DNA of 64,000 bases from Akkermansiaceae bacterium UBA7890 (GCA_002501065.1 DLRK01000084.1:1-64000); one strand, 5' to 3'; shown: positions 27,973 to 37,342, counted from the first letter of the stretch. Notes: generated from the sequence alone by a model not told the origin. A program made the numbers and translations.

Positions 27973-28971
27973 TCAGCATTTGGATGCCACCCGTATGCCG
28001 GGAATTTGATCGACCACCCCGAGCACCACGCCACCCGGTCCGGCCGCCACAGCCTGTTCGACCTGGTCCTGCCCCACTATCGCCACCCAACCAAATCCCA
28101 TGTTGAATGTATGCCAGCAGCTCTCCTCATCGACAAACTGGAGGAGCTTCTGCACCGCGGCGTTGTCCCATCGGGGAACCTCCAGTGCACATCCCAGTTC
28201 GCGACCACCGAGCAACCGCTCAAGGTTCTCCGGGAGCCCGCCACCCGTGATGTGAGCCATCGCCCTGGGCCGCAGGCCGGACTCCCGCAAGCTGCTGACC
28301 ACGTCATAGTACAACCGGGTGGGCGGCAGGAGGGACTCCACCTCCTCCGGGGAAAACTCCTCCCCGTATTCCTTCAGCACACGGCGGATCAGGCTCCACC
28401 CGTTGGCATGGACCCCGTCAGATTGATACCCAACCAGAACGTCGCCCGGCTCGATGGAGCCCGGATCAATCATTTCGTCCTTTTCCACACATCCAATGCA
28501 GAATCCCGAAAGCTCCACCACTCCTTCCGGAACCACTCCTGGCATCTCGGCAGTCTCTCCACCGGCCAGGATGCAACCGCACTCTTCGAGATAATCCGCC
28601 ATCCCTCCCACCAGACGGGTAATACGTTCCTCGTCGAGTTGCGCCACCCCGATGTAATCAAGAAACATCAACGGATCGCCCCCCGTGGTGAGGATGTCAT
28701 TGACACTCATGGCCACAAGATCCTTCCCGGCATCCTCGATGCGGTCGTACTTGAGTTGCACCTCAAGTTTGGTTCCCACCCCGTCACACCCGGTCACGAT
28801 CACCGGTTGCCGGTAGTCCTTTAGCTCAAAGGCCGCCGCGAACAACCCGTAGCCCCCCATTAATTGCCGCTGCTTCTGCGTGCGCTGCACATGGGTGCGA
28901 ATATCGCCAACCAGAGCCGCGGCCTTCACCGTATCAACACCTGCCTCTATATAGGTCAGCTTGTCGGCCAT
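27973..28971 (-). CDS. purM: Phosphoribosylformylglycinamidine cyclo-ligase (AIR synthetase)
   Basis: 332 aa, usual length. It converts FGAM and ATP to aminoimidazole ribonucleotide, step five of purine synthesis. Family sequences visible: YIEAGVDTVKAA, VTGCDGVGTKL, DLVAMSVNDILTTGGDPL, ILAGGETAEMPG, LVGYQSDGVHANGWSLIR and AHITGGGLPENL. It is first in the purM-purF operon. A perfect 20-base dyad lies immediately upstream of the start codon at 28977-28996 and may regulate it. Confidence 0.95.
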   Translation of the reverse strand: MADKLTYIEAGVDTVKAAALVGDIRTHVQRTQKQRQLMGGYGLFAAAFELKDYRQPVIVTGCDGVGTKLEVQLKYDRIEDAGKDLVAMSVNDILTTGGDPLMFLDYIGVAQLDEERITRLVGGMADYLEECGCILAGGETAEMPGVVPEGVVELSGFCIGCVEKDEMIDPGSIEPGDVLVGYQSDGVHANGWSLIRRVLKEYGEEFSPEEVESLLPPTRLYYDVVSSLRESGLRPRAMAHITGGGLPENLERLLGGRELGCALEVPRWDNAAVQKLLQFVDEESCWHTFNMGFGWVAIVGQDQVEQAVAAGPGGVVLGVVDQIPGIRVASKC

Positions 28972-28976
28972 TCGAT

Positions 28977-28996
28977 GGCCTGATTTGTATCAGGCC
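28977..28996 (-). promoter_or_regulatory. Perfect dyad just upstream of purM
   Basis: GGCCTGAT and ATCAGGCC flank a 4-base spacer, ending 5 bases before the purM ATG. As RNA it forms an 8-bp hairpin with a tetraloop covering the ribosome-binding region. As DNA it is an operator-like palindrome around TACAAAT, which with TTGCGG 16 bases upstream could be the -10. Which reading is right cannot be told from sequence. Confidence 0.45.
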
Positions 28997-29069
28997 CACG
29001 CCCGACCGCAAGCTCAACGTGGAAATGCGGGCCCGGGTCTCGAATACTCACGAATCGGATCGGGGCAGT

Positions 29070-30884
29070 CTATCTGCCGAATTTGCGCCGCAACTCGGAG
29101 GAAGAGAACTGGACCAGGGTCGGTCGCCCCCCCGGAGTGCAATAGGGCAAATCGCACGCAAAAAGCTGATCGAGCAGGCCTTGCGCTGATTCCACCCTGC
29201 ACCGTTCTCCACGCGCTCCCACCCTGGCGAGTTCCCCCGCAAACTTCTCAAAGGTCAGCACTCGACCGCTTCTGCCCTCCGCACTGTGCACAAGTTCGTC
29301 CACCAGATCCAGGAGCAGGGATCGTGGATCCGCCGCACTCAGGAGAACCGGCACGCTCCGAAGCTGTACCGTCACGCCCCCAAAGGGTTCCACCTCCATT
29401 CCGGATTCCCGGAAGTTCTCCGCATTCCGCAACACCACATCTGCATCACGGGGTTCCAGTTCCAGCAGGAGCGGAACCAGCAATCCCTGCGACTCCGCAG
29501 TCGCCTGCTTCGCCCCCTCCAGAAAGTTTTCAAAGAGGATGCGCTCACGCGCGGCCTCTCCCTCCAGCAGGACCAGGCCGTCGCTGGCCTCCAGGAGGAG
29601 ATAGCGACCCTCCAGGACTCCCAGCACCCGGAAGGACGGCTCTCCGGATTGTTCCTCTTCGCGGGGCAACTCCTCCTGCACCTCCGCTCTCCAGGCCTGC
29701 GGACCGGGCGGGAAACTTGGCTCCTCTCGCAGGGAGGACACCGCACTGGAAGACTCGGGTCCGGAAATGGCCGGTTCTGCTTCCTCCTCCACCCTCTGGC
29801 TCCCGGATGAACTCCCTCCGATCGAAGGGTTCTCTTCAGTCCCTCCGCTCTCCTGACTGCCTCCTCTCCCAGGCGAACCAGGGGATCCTTTTCCCTCTCC
29901 GCGCAGGGCGCCTTCCACCGCCTCCAGGATCAAGGCACGCAATTCAGCCGACCGGTGAAACCTCACTTCCCGCTTGGAAGGATGCACATTTACATCAACC
30001 AGGAGCGGATCCATCTCCAGCCACAGCCAGGCCCCCGGGTGGCGCCCCGACACCAGAGTCCCCCGATACGCCTCCGCCAGTGCCCTCCACACCACCTGGT
30101 CTTCCACCGGTCTTCCGTTGAGGAAGAGATACTGCCCGCGCCGGCTCTTGCGTGCCTCCGCCGGGGGCAACAAATAACCGCTCACCGTCATCCCGGGATG
30201 TTCCAGATGCGGCACCTCCCACAACTTCCCGAGATTCTGGCGGCCAGTAAGATCGCCAATGCGCACCCGCCGGTCACTGGTGGCCGCCACGTCAAAGGTT
30301 ACCCGACCCTCCTTGCGGCAGATCACCCGCGTCCCAGGACAGGCCAGAGCGTGGAGCCGGACCTGGTAATCGATATGAGCCGCCTCGGTTGCCTCACTGC
30401 GCAGGAACTTCCTCCGGGCGGGAAGATTATAGAAGAGGTCGCGCACTTCCACTGTCGTGCCCGGCGGACATCCCGCATCGCGCACATCACACAGCTTGCC
30501 ACCCTCCACCACGATTTTCGTCCCGGCTATCATCCCGTGTTCGCAGGTGGTGAGACTGAATCGTGAGACACTCGCAATGGAAGGCAGCGCCTCCCCCCGG
30601 AACCCCAGGGTCGTAATCGTCGTCAGTCCCTCCTTGTCGCGCAGTTTGCTGGTAGCATGCCGTTCCAGGCTCAGCACTGCATCCTCCCGATCCATCCCGC
30701 ATCCGTCATCGCTCACTTTTATCAGGGCCGTCCCGCCTCGTTGACTTTCCACCCGCAACTCCTTCGCCCCCGCATCAAGACTGTTCTCCACCAGTTCCTT
30801 CACCACGCTGGCCGGCCGTTCCACCACTTCCCCGGCCGCTACCTGGCTTGCCAGGGCGTCGGGCATGACGTGAACACGGGGCAT
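29070..30884 (-). CDS. mutL: DNA mismatch repair protein MutL
   Basis: 604 aa. The N-terminal GHKL ATPase is intact: ELVENSLDAGA, DDGCGM, RHATSK, TLGFRGEAL, then LPARRKF and VDVNVHPSKREVRF of the transducer domain (to about 325). A linker of roughly 85 residues rich in G, S, P and E follows, then the dimerisation domain (about 418-604). There the endonuclease motif DQHAxxE is not conserved: the position reads EGEAARER (441-448), although CTPGGRPT near the C-terminus keeps part of the CPHGRP motif. MutL coordinates MutS with strand incision; this copy is probably not itself a nuclease. No mutS or mutH in the window. Confidence 0.93.
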   Translation of the reverse strand: MPRVHVMPDALASQVAAGEVVERPASVVKELVENSLDAGAKELRVESQRGGTALIKVSDDGCGMDREDAVLSLERHATSKLRDKEGLTTITTLGFRGEALPSIASVSRFSLTTCEHGMIAGTKIVVEGGKLCDVRDAGCPPGTTVEVRDLFYNLPARRKFLRSEATEAAHIDYQVRLHALACPGTRVICRKEGRVTFDVAATSDRRVRIGDLTGRQNLGKLWEVPHLEHPGMTVSGYLLPPAEARKSRRGQYLFLNGRPVEDQVVWRALAEAYRGTLVSGRHPGAWLWLEMDPLLVDVNVHPSKREVRFHRSAELRALILEAVEGALRGEGKGSPGSPGRGGSQESGGTEENPSIGGSSSGSQRVEEEAEPAISGPESSSAVSSLREEPSFPPGPQAWRAEVQEELPREEEQSGEPSFRVLGVLEGRYLLLEASDGLVLLEGEAARERILFENFLEGAKQATAESQGLLVPLLLELEPRDADVVLRNAENFRESGMEVEPFGGVTVQLRSVPVLLSAADPRSLLLDLVDELVHSAEGRSGRVLTFEKFAGELARVGARGERCRVESAQGLLDQLFACDLPYCTPGGRPTLVQFSSSELRRKFGR

Positions 30885-31151
30885 GAGCGGAGCCTAGGGG
30901 CTTATCCCGCCCGCGCCGATTCAAATCACCCTCCGCTCCCTTCCTTCTGCCACGGGCTGAGGGCAGAATATCCTTGATCACATAGCCCGTCCACATCGGG
31001 CCTCTGGCCTCTCTCTACGACGGATCCATGGGCATTGGAAATGGCATGACTACCCTCAGGGGTTCAATTTCATCTCATCCACCACAGTTTCTGACCCCGT
31101 TCTCAACTTTCATTCCCGGGATCCATATGAATCTCAAATGCCGGAATCCAG

Positions 31152-31184
31152 CTCCCCGCGGTTTGAAAAACTGACTGCGGGGAG
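31152..31184. promoter_or_regulatory. Inverted repeat upstream of the IscA-like gene
   Basis: CTCCCCGC (31152-31159) and GCGGGGAG (31177-31184) form a perfect 8-bp dyad with a 17-base centre, 107 bases before the gene. It is not followed by a T-run, so it is unlikely to be a terminator. The rest of the 407-base gap 30885-31291, which separates divergent mutL from this gene, shows no recognisable gene or clear promoter. Confidence 0.35.
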
Positions 31185-31291
31185 TTGAGATTTATCTAGG
31201 CCTTCCCGGTCATTCTTCTCTTTTCCCGCTGCCGCAGAAACTAGCGCTGGCACATCGCCCCTCCCTGCTCCATCTTCTCCCCGGATTCGCC

Positions 31292-31672
31292 ATGATCACG
31301 CTCACAGAAAGTGCCGTCCAGGAACTAAAAGCGCTCCTCGAGAAAAAGGGAGCTTCCGAAGAATCAGGACTCAGACTGGGGGTCGAGCGTGGAGGTTGCG
31401 CCGGCTTCCAATACACCATGCAGGTGTCCGAGAAAACAGAGGGCGACAAGGCAATCGAACAGGACGGTGCGCGTATCTTCCTCGCCGCCGACAGTCTGGA
31501 GCACCTGCGGGGAGCCCAAATCGATTACTCGCACGACCTCGCCAACTCCGGGTTCAAGGTCGTCAATCCCAACGCCACCCGCTCCTGCGGTTGCGGCACC
31601 TCCTTTGAGGCGAAGAAGGAAGGGCTCGAACCAGGTCACGATCCCTCCCTCAACAGCACGAACTGCTGCTAG
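31292..31672 (+). CDS. A-type iron-sulfur carrier (IscA/ErpA/HesB family)
   Basis: 126 aa. The three cluster-binding cysteines are present: Cys36 in VERGGCAGFQY and Cys99/Cys101 in RSCGCGTSF. The start ITLTESAVQELKALL is typical. A-type carriers deliver Fe-S clusters to apo-enzymes in the cytoplasm; likely clients nearby are GltB and GltD, though this is inference. After CGCGTSF the protein has about 20 extra residues ending in Cys-Cys, longer than the standard 107-115 aa. No other isc or suf genes are adjacent. Subtype (IscA, ErpA or SufA) cannot be assigned by eye. Confidence 0.9.
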   Translation: MITLTESAVQELKALLEKKGASEESGLRLGVERGGCAGFQYTMQVSEKTEGDKAIEQDGARIFLAADSLEHLRGAQIDYSHDLANSGFKVVNPNATRSCGCGTSFEAKKEGLEPGHDPSLNSTNCC

Positions 31673-31826
31673 AGACTCCATCCCCGTAATGGTTCTCTCC
31701 CTCCACACCGCGTTCCCCGAACACGGTAGCGGATTGCAGAAATATTCTGAGAGCTGCCCTGCGTGGGCTGGCATCCCTGCTCCATATCTCCGTCGCACAG
31801 GACGATGACCGACTCCTGATCTCCTC

Positions 31827-32585
31827 ATGGCCCGGTCCGACGATTTAAAGAAATTCATCAAGCGGCGCCCACCCTGGTTCTGGTGGACCCTGGCCCAACT
31901 TCTGGCCGGAGCTTTCGCGGTTGCGAGCTGGAGCTTCTGCCTCTTTCTCTTCAGTCTTCCCGAACGGACGTGGAATTATGAAACGCTTCGCAAGCTCGGC
32001 CGCATCACCCCGGTGGTGGCCTACGATCCTATCGAGGCTCCGGAGGGCACCAGCGCTGACCCACAGGGTCTTCTCGCCAAGTTCTACTCCCTCGACAACG
32101 AGCAGATCGAAGCCCACAACCTCCACTACAAGCGCAACTACATCACCAACTTCACCAAGCCCGAAGTCGTTCACTACATTGAAGGCACCTACCGCCTGAC
32201 CGGCACCCGGGCGCTCACCGAGGAGGACTTTTTCCATCCCGGCCTGGTCTCCCGTCTGGAAGCCGTGGTGCGGACCGATGAACTGGCCGACCCCAGCCCC
32301 TACCCGGTCATTGTCGAACTTCTCCTACCCCTCAAGTCTCCCGTGGATGCGGGGCTCTTCTCCACGGGACATCAATTCGACCTCAAGTTCCTGGAACACC
32401 GTGCCCTCATCCTGCACGCAGCCCGTACGGGCACTGACAAGGATCCCCATATCTGCCTCACCGTGGTACCCCTCTCCTTTGAAAACTATCTTGATCAAGA
32501 GGGCAACAAACTGCCCCTCGCCGCCCCCGACCCCCTCAGGGTGGCTGCTACCTTTCCCCTCATGAAGGAGAACCGCAAGGAGTAG
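31827..32585 (+). CDS. Conserved-looking membrane-anchored hypothetical protein
   Basis: 252 aa. A basic N-terminus (FIKRRPPWFWW) precedes one transmembrane helix (about residues 20-43, LAQLLAGAFAVASWSFCLFL). The remaining 200 residues are soluble, probably periplasmic, with mixed alpha/beta composition (EDFFHPGLVSRLEAVVRTDE, PVIVELLLPLKSPVDAG). I recognise no domain or catalytic motif. Regular codon use and a clean start support a real gene. It follows the IscA-like gene by 154 bases and faces the next gene tail-to-tail. Confidence 0.72.
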   Translation: MARSDDLKKFIKRRPPWFWWTLAQLLAGAFAVASWSFCLFLFSLPERTWNYETLRKLGRITPVVAYDPIEAPEGTSADPQGLLAKFYSLDNEQIEAHNLHYKRNYITNFTKPEVVHYIEGTYRLTGTRALTEEDFFHPGLVSRLEAVVRTDELADPSPYPVIVELLLPLKSPVDAGLFSTGHQFDLKFLEHRALILHAARTGTDKDPHICLTVVPLSFENYLDQEGNKLPLAAPDPLRVAATFPLMKENRKE

Positions 32586-32621
32586 GGCCCGGGGACAACC
32601 AGCCGCCGATCCTCTTCCCCC

Positions 32622-33539
32622 TCACTGACCTAGCAAGCGCCCTGCCTCCGCGGGGCCAACCACGAAATTTTTCGTCGCTGCCGGCTCCACCTTTCCCTTC
32701 TCCTCCACTTGATACTCGAAGATCTTGATCGGCTTCACCCCCGCCACCTGCGACATGAGATAAACCCGGATGGCGAGCGGTTCACTACCCTGCCCTCCCG
32801 GGAGATTGTTCACCGTGAACTGCACTTCGTTAAGTCCGTCTCGCGCTCCTCCGATAATCACCTCGGATCCCTTGGTGTTCTGATAGAGATGACGGCTTAT
32901 CCCGTTGACCATCACGCGCACTTCGCGTCCGGGACAGTAGACATAGGTCTTAGCAATGTATTTCACCGGGGCGCGCAGCACCACCGGGGCCTGCTCAACC
33001 GTTCCCTCCGGAAGAAACTCGGGCTTTCCCAGATGACTGTAGTCCCCTGACTCCAACTGCCGGCGCGCCTCGGGAAGACTGGCCAGATTAACGTAATCCG
33101 CGGCATCGTACTTCCATCGGTCACCCTCCTTCACAAAGGACAGCACGAGCAGGTTGTTAGGTGGCTTGCCTCCTACTCCGAAGTCCACCGGCCCGAAGTA
33201 AATCAGCTTTGCTGTCACGCCCTTCACCTTCAGATCGAGCAACTTGAGAGTGCGATTATCAGGCGGCGGCGTGGGCAGACTGAAGAGCGTGGACGCGACT
33301 GACCGACGCTCGGAGTGGATGCGGTTAACAATGGCCGTCCTGCGATGGATTGCGGTGTGCTCCTTCCATTTGCGGAAATTCCTGGTTACCATTGCATGCC
33401 TCCAGTGCTGGTAGACTGCATCGAGATGCCTGGTCAGGGCAGGGTCGGCCTGCTTCGCAGCCGCCGGCAGGACGATCAGGGGCGAAGTTACTCCCAGAAG
33501 GATCAAAAGCGATCGGATCATGACGGAAACTATGGACAT
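32622..33539 (-). CDS. Secreted hypothetical protein
   Basis: 305 aa from the ATG at 33539; ATG 33521 is an alternative start and both lead directly into the signal peptide (SLLILLGVTSPLIVLPAAA). The mature part begins with a helical segment (HLDAVYQHWRHAMVTRN) and continues with beta-rich sequence including KLIYFGPVDFGVGGKPPNN and EGDRWKYDAADYVNLAS, reminiscent of SnoaL/NTF2-like periplasmic proteins, then a segment with a lone NGISRHLYQNTKGSEVI. No family recognised. It starts 52 bases from the divergent esterase gene, so the two may share a control region. Confidence 0.72.
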   Translation of the reverse strand: MSIVSVMIRSLLILLGVTSPLIVLPAAAKQADPALTRHLDAVYQHWRHAMVTRNFRKWKEHTAIHRRTAIVNRIHSERRSVASTLFSLPTPPPDNRTLKLLDLKVKGVTAKLIYFGPVDFGVGGKPPNNLLVLSFVKEGDRWKYDAADYVNLASLPEARRQLESGDYSHLGKPEFLPEGTVEQAPVVLRAPVKYIAKTYVYCPGREVRVMVNGISRHLYQNTKGSEVIIGGARDGLNEVQFTVNNLPGGQGSEPLAIRVYLMSQVAGVKPIKIFEYQVEEKGKVEPAATKNFVVGPAEAGRLLGQ

Positions 33540-33591
33540 CTTCCGCACGGAATGAAAAATAAAATCCGCATCGTTCCATCCCGGCAGCCAC

Positions 33592-34443
33592 GTGATCGAC
33601 CAACTCGTCAAAGCACCCCCCATCGGCGAAGCACGCGATCAGGAACTTCTCAAGGAGGCCCACTCGTTCATCTACTTCCACTCTCCCGGCGGGGATCTCG
33701 CGGCCCACTTCTTCTTTCCTCCCGGACATGACCCCAAGTCCGCGGAAGCACCGGTCATTCTCTTCCTCCATGGTGGAATGTGGGATCTCTCCATGCCCAC
33801 CCAGTTCGTGCCCCACGCCCTCCACTTCGCCACCCGCGGTGCGGTCTGCATGTGCATCGAGTACCGTGTCGCCGCCATGGGTGAAGGCACCCCCGTCGAT
33901 GCCCTGGAGGACGCCGCCATGGCCATGGTCTTTCTCCGCAAGAACGCTACCATCCTCGGTATCGATCCCGCGAATGTCGTCTTCGCTGGGGCAGGGTCCG
34001 GTGCGCATCTCGCTCTCTGCTGCACCACTCTCCCTGAAATCGGGAAGGAACCCGGAGAGAACTTTCGTCCTTCCGCCCTTTTCCTCTTCAGTCCCCTTGT
34101 CAACACCACCCGCAAGGGTGTGGGTGGCGGGAACTTCTCCTCCGGGGAAGAAGCCAGGGAATACAGTCCATCCGAGCACTTGCCACAGGCTGGCCTGCCC
34201 CCCTGCAAACTCTACCACGGTCGAAACGACCGTCTCATTCCGATAGAACTGGTGACCAGATTCGCCAAGCGCTACGCGAAAAAGAAAAACAGCTGCGAAC
34301 TGATGGAGTTCGAAGGCGCAGGCCATACCTTCTTCAACTACAACTCGCATCAGCAGAACTACGAAATCACCCTGCGTTCCGTGGACTGCTTCCTGGTCGA
34401 CCTCGGCATCCTGGAACCCGATCCTCTGGCTGGTGAATTCTAG
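33592..34443 (+). CDS. Alpha/beta hydrolase (esterase/BD-FAE-like)
   Basis: 283 aa from a GTG at 33592. Oxyanion-hole motif HGGMW (60-64), nucleophile elbow GAGSG (Ser136), acid Asp213 in GRNDRLIP and His245 in GAGHTFF make a complete catalytic triad in the expected order of the HSL/BD-FAE esterase group. No signal peptide, so cytoplasmic. The serine elbow and the EYRVAAMGEG block fit hydrolases of acylated sugars or small esters, but substrate is unknown. Divergent from the secreted hypothetical gene at 33539. Confidence 0.88.
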   Translation: MIDQLVKAPPIGEARDQELLKEAHSFIYFHSPGGDLAAHFFFPPGHDPKSAEAPVILFLHGGMWDLSMPTQFVPHALHFATRGAVCMCIEYRVAAMGEGTPVDALEDAAMAMVFLRKNATILGIDPANVVFAGAGSGAHLALCCTTLPEIGKEPGENFRPSALFLFSPLVNTTRKGVGGGNFSSGEEAREYSPSEHLPQAGLPPCKLYHGRNDRLIPIELVTRFAKRYAKKKNSCELMEFEGAGHTFFNYNSHQQNYEITLRSVDCFLVDLGILEPDPLAGEF

Positions 34444-34508
34444 TCCGGAGCAGGTGACGGAGGGGCTCTTCCTCTCGAGCCTCCAGCTTGAAAACTGAAA
34501 GGCCTGAT

Positions 34509-34906
34509 TTGAGGATTCGTGAAGAAATCCCCGGGGATATCGAGGAACTCCACTCCCTGATCCGGCAACTGGCCGACTATGAAAACCTGGCCCACACCGT
34601 GACTTCCACCCCGACCGACCTCCGGGAGGCCTCTTCGGTGAGTCTCCCCGGGCGGAAGCCCTCGTAGCCGAAACTCCCGCTCCCACCGGATCTGAGTCTC
34701 CTTTCCGGTTGGCTGGGATCGCCATCTTCTTCCCCTCCTTCTCCACCTTCACCAGGCGTCCGGGGCTCTGGCTGGAGGACGTCTACGTCCGCCCGGAACA
34801 CCGCGGTGGAGGCATCGGCAAAGCCTTTCTCGAACGCTTTTTCACCCTCGCCCGCGAACGCGGCTGCGCCCGTACCGAGTGGCGTATTACGCAGGTGAAC
34901 CTGTGA
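34509..34906 (+). pseudogene. GNAT N-acetyltransferase relic, frameshifted and 3'-truncated
   Basis: From TTG 34509 (AAGG six bases upstream) the sequence reads IREEIPGDIEELHSLIRQLADYE as expected for a GNAT of the YhbS/RimI type up to DLREA. At about 34631 one base appears to be missing from a C-run, and the family sequence continues in another frame: LFGESPRAEALVAE, GIAIFFPSFSTFTRRPGLWL, EDVYVRPEHRGGGIGKAFL. The acetyl-CoA loop RPEHRGGGIG is present. After CARTEW the frame ends 24 bases later at 34904-34906, so the last strand-helix unit (about 45-50 residues) is absent. Two independent defects argue against a simple sequencing error. Confidence 0.68.
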
Positions 34907-35072
34907 GGGGAGGACTGCACCACTTTGTCTTCCTGTTCATTCCGACCGTCCTTCGCCTTCCCGACCGAACCCCGTATCCCAAGCAGAATGGATGACGTTT
35001 GCGCTTCCGGGCGGACGGAACTTGCCCCCCGGTTGACAATCTGTAGCATCAGGACACAACTCATCCCCCCCC

Positions 35073-35528
35073 ATGATCAGAAACACCTCATTCACTGCCA
35101 TTGCCTTCATCGCCTCGCTCTTCATCGCCGCCGCTCAGGATGCTCCCAAGCTGCCCAACCCGCTGGAGACTCCATCGCCCAAGGGCGCCAGGGCCTACAT
35201 CATGGGCCTCAAGGACGGCAAAACCGTCAAGGGGCCCGTCACCATCCGCTTTGGTCTGAAGGGCATGGGCGTCTGCCCCGCCGGCACCTACCTCCCAAAC
35301 ACCGGACATCATCACCTCCTCGTCGACATGGACGTCTCGGAACTCGACCCAAAGATGCCCATCCCCACCATCGAAGGGAAATGCCTCCATTATGGCAAGG
35401 GCCAGACCCAGGTCACCCTCGACCTCCCCAAGGGCAAGCATACTCTCCAGCTCGCCTTCGCCAACTTTGCCCACATTCTCCACAAGCCGGCGGTGACCTC
35501 CAAGAAGATCACCATCACGGTGGAATAG
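35073..35528 (+). CDS. Secreted DUF4399 domain protein
   Basis: 151 aa. Signal peptide to about residue 21 (AIAFIASLFIAAAQ). The rest is the DUF4399 domain: ARAYIMGLKDGKTVKGPVTI, RFGLKGMGVCPAGTYLPNTG, HHHLLVDM, and a final beta-strand region (HTLQLAFANFAHILHKPAVT, ITITVE). The histidine cluster GHHHLL is conserved in the family and could bind metal; no function is established. A TTGACA lies at 35033-35038 but lacks a matching -10. Convergent with gltD. Confidence 0.88.
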   Translation: MIRNTSFTAIAFIASLFIAAAQDAPKLPNPLETPSPKGARAYIMGLKDGKTVKGPVTIRFGLKGMGVCPAGTYLPNTGHHHLLVDMDVSELDPKMPIPTIEGKCLHYGKGQTQVTLDLPKGKHTLQLAFANFAHILHKPAVTSKKITITVE

Positions 35529-35744
35529 AGGCCGGCAATAAGACCAGATCATCGAGGGATCGCCCCACCCTCAAGATGAGCATTAGAGGCCGACGAGTCC
35601 TTCGCCGATTTGAAATTCTTCCATCCGATCTGGGGAGATATTCTCGCCAGTGACTGGCTCAAACACCGACTGGACGACGCTTCTTACCAGCAATCTTTCA
35701 TTCCCTCCGGCTGAGCCGGATCTCGGCCCACGCTCAGACCTTCC

Positions 35745-37244
35745 CTACGGCAGCTGTGTGCTCCCCATAAGATAGCGATCGCATTCCCGGGCCGCTCCCC
35801 GGCCTTCGTTAATTGCCCATACAACCAGGCTCTGACCGCGGCGCATATCTCCCGCCGCAAAGACCCCTTCCACATTAGTGGTGTATTGTTCATACTCCGC
35901 CTTGACGTTACTCCGGGCATCGGTTTCGAGTCCGAAGCTTTCTACAATCTCCTGCTCTGGACCAAGAAACCCCATCGCCAGGAGAACTAACTGACTCGGC
36001 AGAATGCGCAGGGTTCCCTCCGTCTCAACCGGAGTGAATCGCCCGGCTTCATCTTTCCCCCAGGTGATGTCCACTACCTCGACACCAGAAACATTGCCAT
36101 CATCGTCCCTGATAAAGCGCTTGGACATCACAAGATACCTGCGGGGGTCTTCCCCCTGCACGGCTTGCGCCTCCACTTGACCATAATCGAGGGTGTAGAC
36201 CTTGGGCCACTCCGGCCAGGGATTATCCGGAGCCCGCTCCATGGGCGGCATGGGCATGATTTCAAGCTGTATAACGCTTTTGCATTTCTGGCGAAGGCTC
36301 GTACCGACACAGTCTGTTCCTGTATCGCCCCCTCCAATGACAACCACATCTTTCCCGGTCGCGTTGAGTTCTTCCGGATTGGTTCCATCGAAATTGTGCT
36401 CAAGTTGGTGACTCGTATTAGCGGTGAGAAAATCCATCGCCATATGGACACCCTTCGCGTCCCGGTTGTCGATCGGCAGATCCCGTCCCTTGGTGGCCCC
36501 ACAGCAAAGGACCGTCGCATCAAATTCCCTGGTCAATCGCTCCTTCGACCACTCCGGATCTTTTCCAATATCGACGCTCGTCACAAACTCAACTCCTTCT
36601 TCGCGCATGAGGCTGACACGGCGGTCAACGACCTCCCTCTTATCCAGTTTCATGTTGGGAATCCCGTACATGAGCAATCCTCCTATCCGGTCCGCCCTCT
36701 CAAGCACTGTGACTTGATGACCGGCCCGGTTAAGCTGATCCGCACAAGCAAGCCCTGCGGGACCGGATCCAACCACCGCAACCTTCTTTCCTGTCCGCAT
36801 GGCAGGAACCTGAGGCGTAAGCCATCCTTCTTCCCAACCCCGGTCGACGATGGAGCACTCAACATTCTTGATCGTCACGGGGGGCTCTATGGAGCCGAGC
36901 ACACAGGCCCCTTCGCAAGGAGCCGGGCAAACACGCCCGGTAAATTCCGGAAAATTGTTGGTTTTACGCAAACGCTCGAGTGCTTCCTGCCAGCGGTTGC
37001 GATACACGAGATCATTAAACTCCGGGATGAGATTGTTGATCGGGCAACCGCTTGCCATGCCGGAAATAAGAAGCCCCGTATGGCAATAGGGAGTACCGCA
37101 ATCCATACAGCGCGAACCCTGCTCCATCACTTTCTCGTCCGAACGATCAGCGTGAATCTCCTTCCAGTCGCCGATGCGCTCAAGCGGGGGGCGATTCGGA
37201 ATCGTTTCCCGTTCGGTATCTAAGAATCCTGTTGCTTTTCCCAT
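35745..37244 (-). CDS. gltD: Glutamate synthase (NADPH) small subunit
   Basis: 499 aa from the ATG at 37244 ([16 protein letters not shown], the usual GltD start). N-terminal cysteine motifs [10 protein letters not shown] and [10 protein letters not shown] bind the Fe-S clusters. Two Rossmann dinucleotide sites are visible: [20 protein letters not shown] for FAD and [18 protein letters not shown] for NADPH. Late motif [19 protein letters not shown] is the FAD C-terminal signature. GltD supplies electrons to GltB. It is the second gene of the gltBD operon, 98 bases after gltB. Confidence 0.96.
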   Translation of the reverse strand: MGKATGFLDTERETIPNRPPLERIGDWKEIHADRSDEKVMEQGSRCMDCGTPYCHTGLLISGMASGCPINNLIPEFNDLVYRNRWQEALERLRKTNNFPEFTGRVCPAPCEGACVLGSIEPPVTIKNVECSIVDRGWEEGWLTPQVPAMRTGKKVAVVGSGPAGLACADQLNRAGHQVTVLERADRIGGLLMYGIPNMKLDKREVVDRRVSLMREEGVEFVTSVDIGKDPEWSKERLTREFDATVLCCGATKGRDLPIDNRDAKGVHMAMDFLTANTSHQLEHNFDGTNPEELNATGKDVVVIGGGDTGTDCVGTSLRQKCKSVIQLEIMPMPPMERAPDNPWPEWPKVYTLDYGQVEAQAVQGEDPRRYLVMSKRFIRDDDGNVSGVEVVDITWGKDEAGRFTPVETEGTLRILPSQLVLLAMGFLGPEQEIVESFGLETDARSNVKAEYEQYTTNVEGVFAAGDMRRGQSLVVWAINEGRGAARECDRYLMGSTQLP

Positions 37245-37342
37245 TACATTGAAATTTGTTTTCCTGACGAGAGCGCGAGTCGCTCTGTGCTGAAACGCGA
37301 CGCCGATCACCGCGCCACGATCCTGTTGGATTGGTTTCTGGT

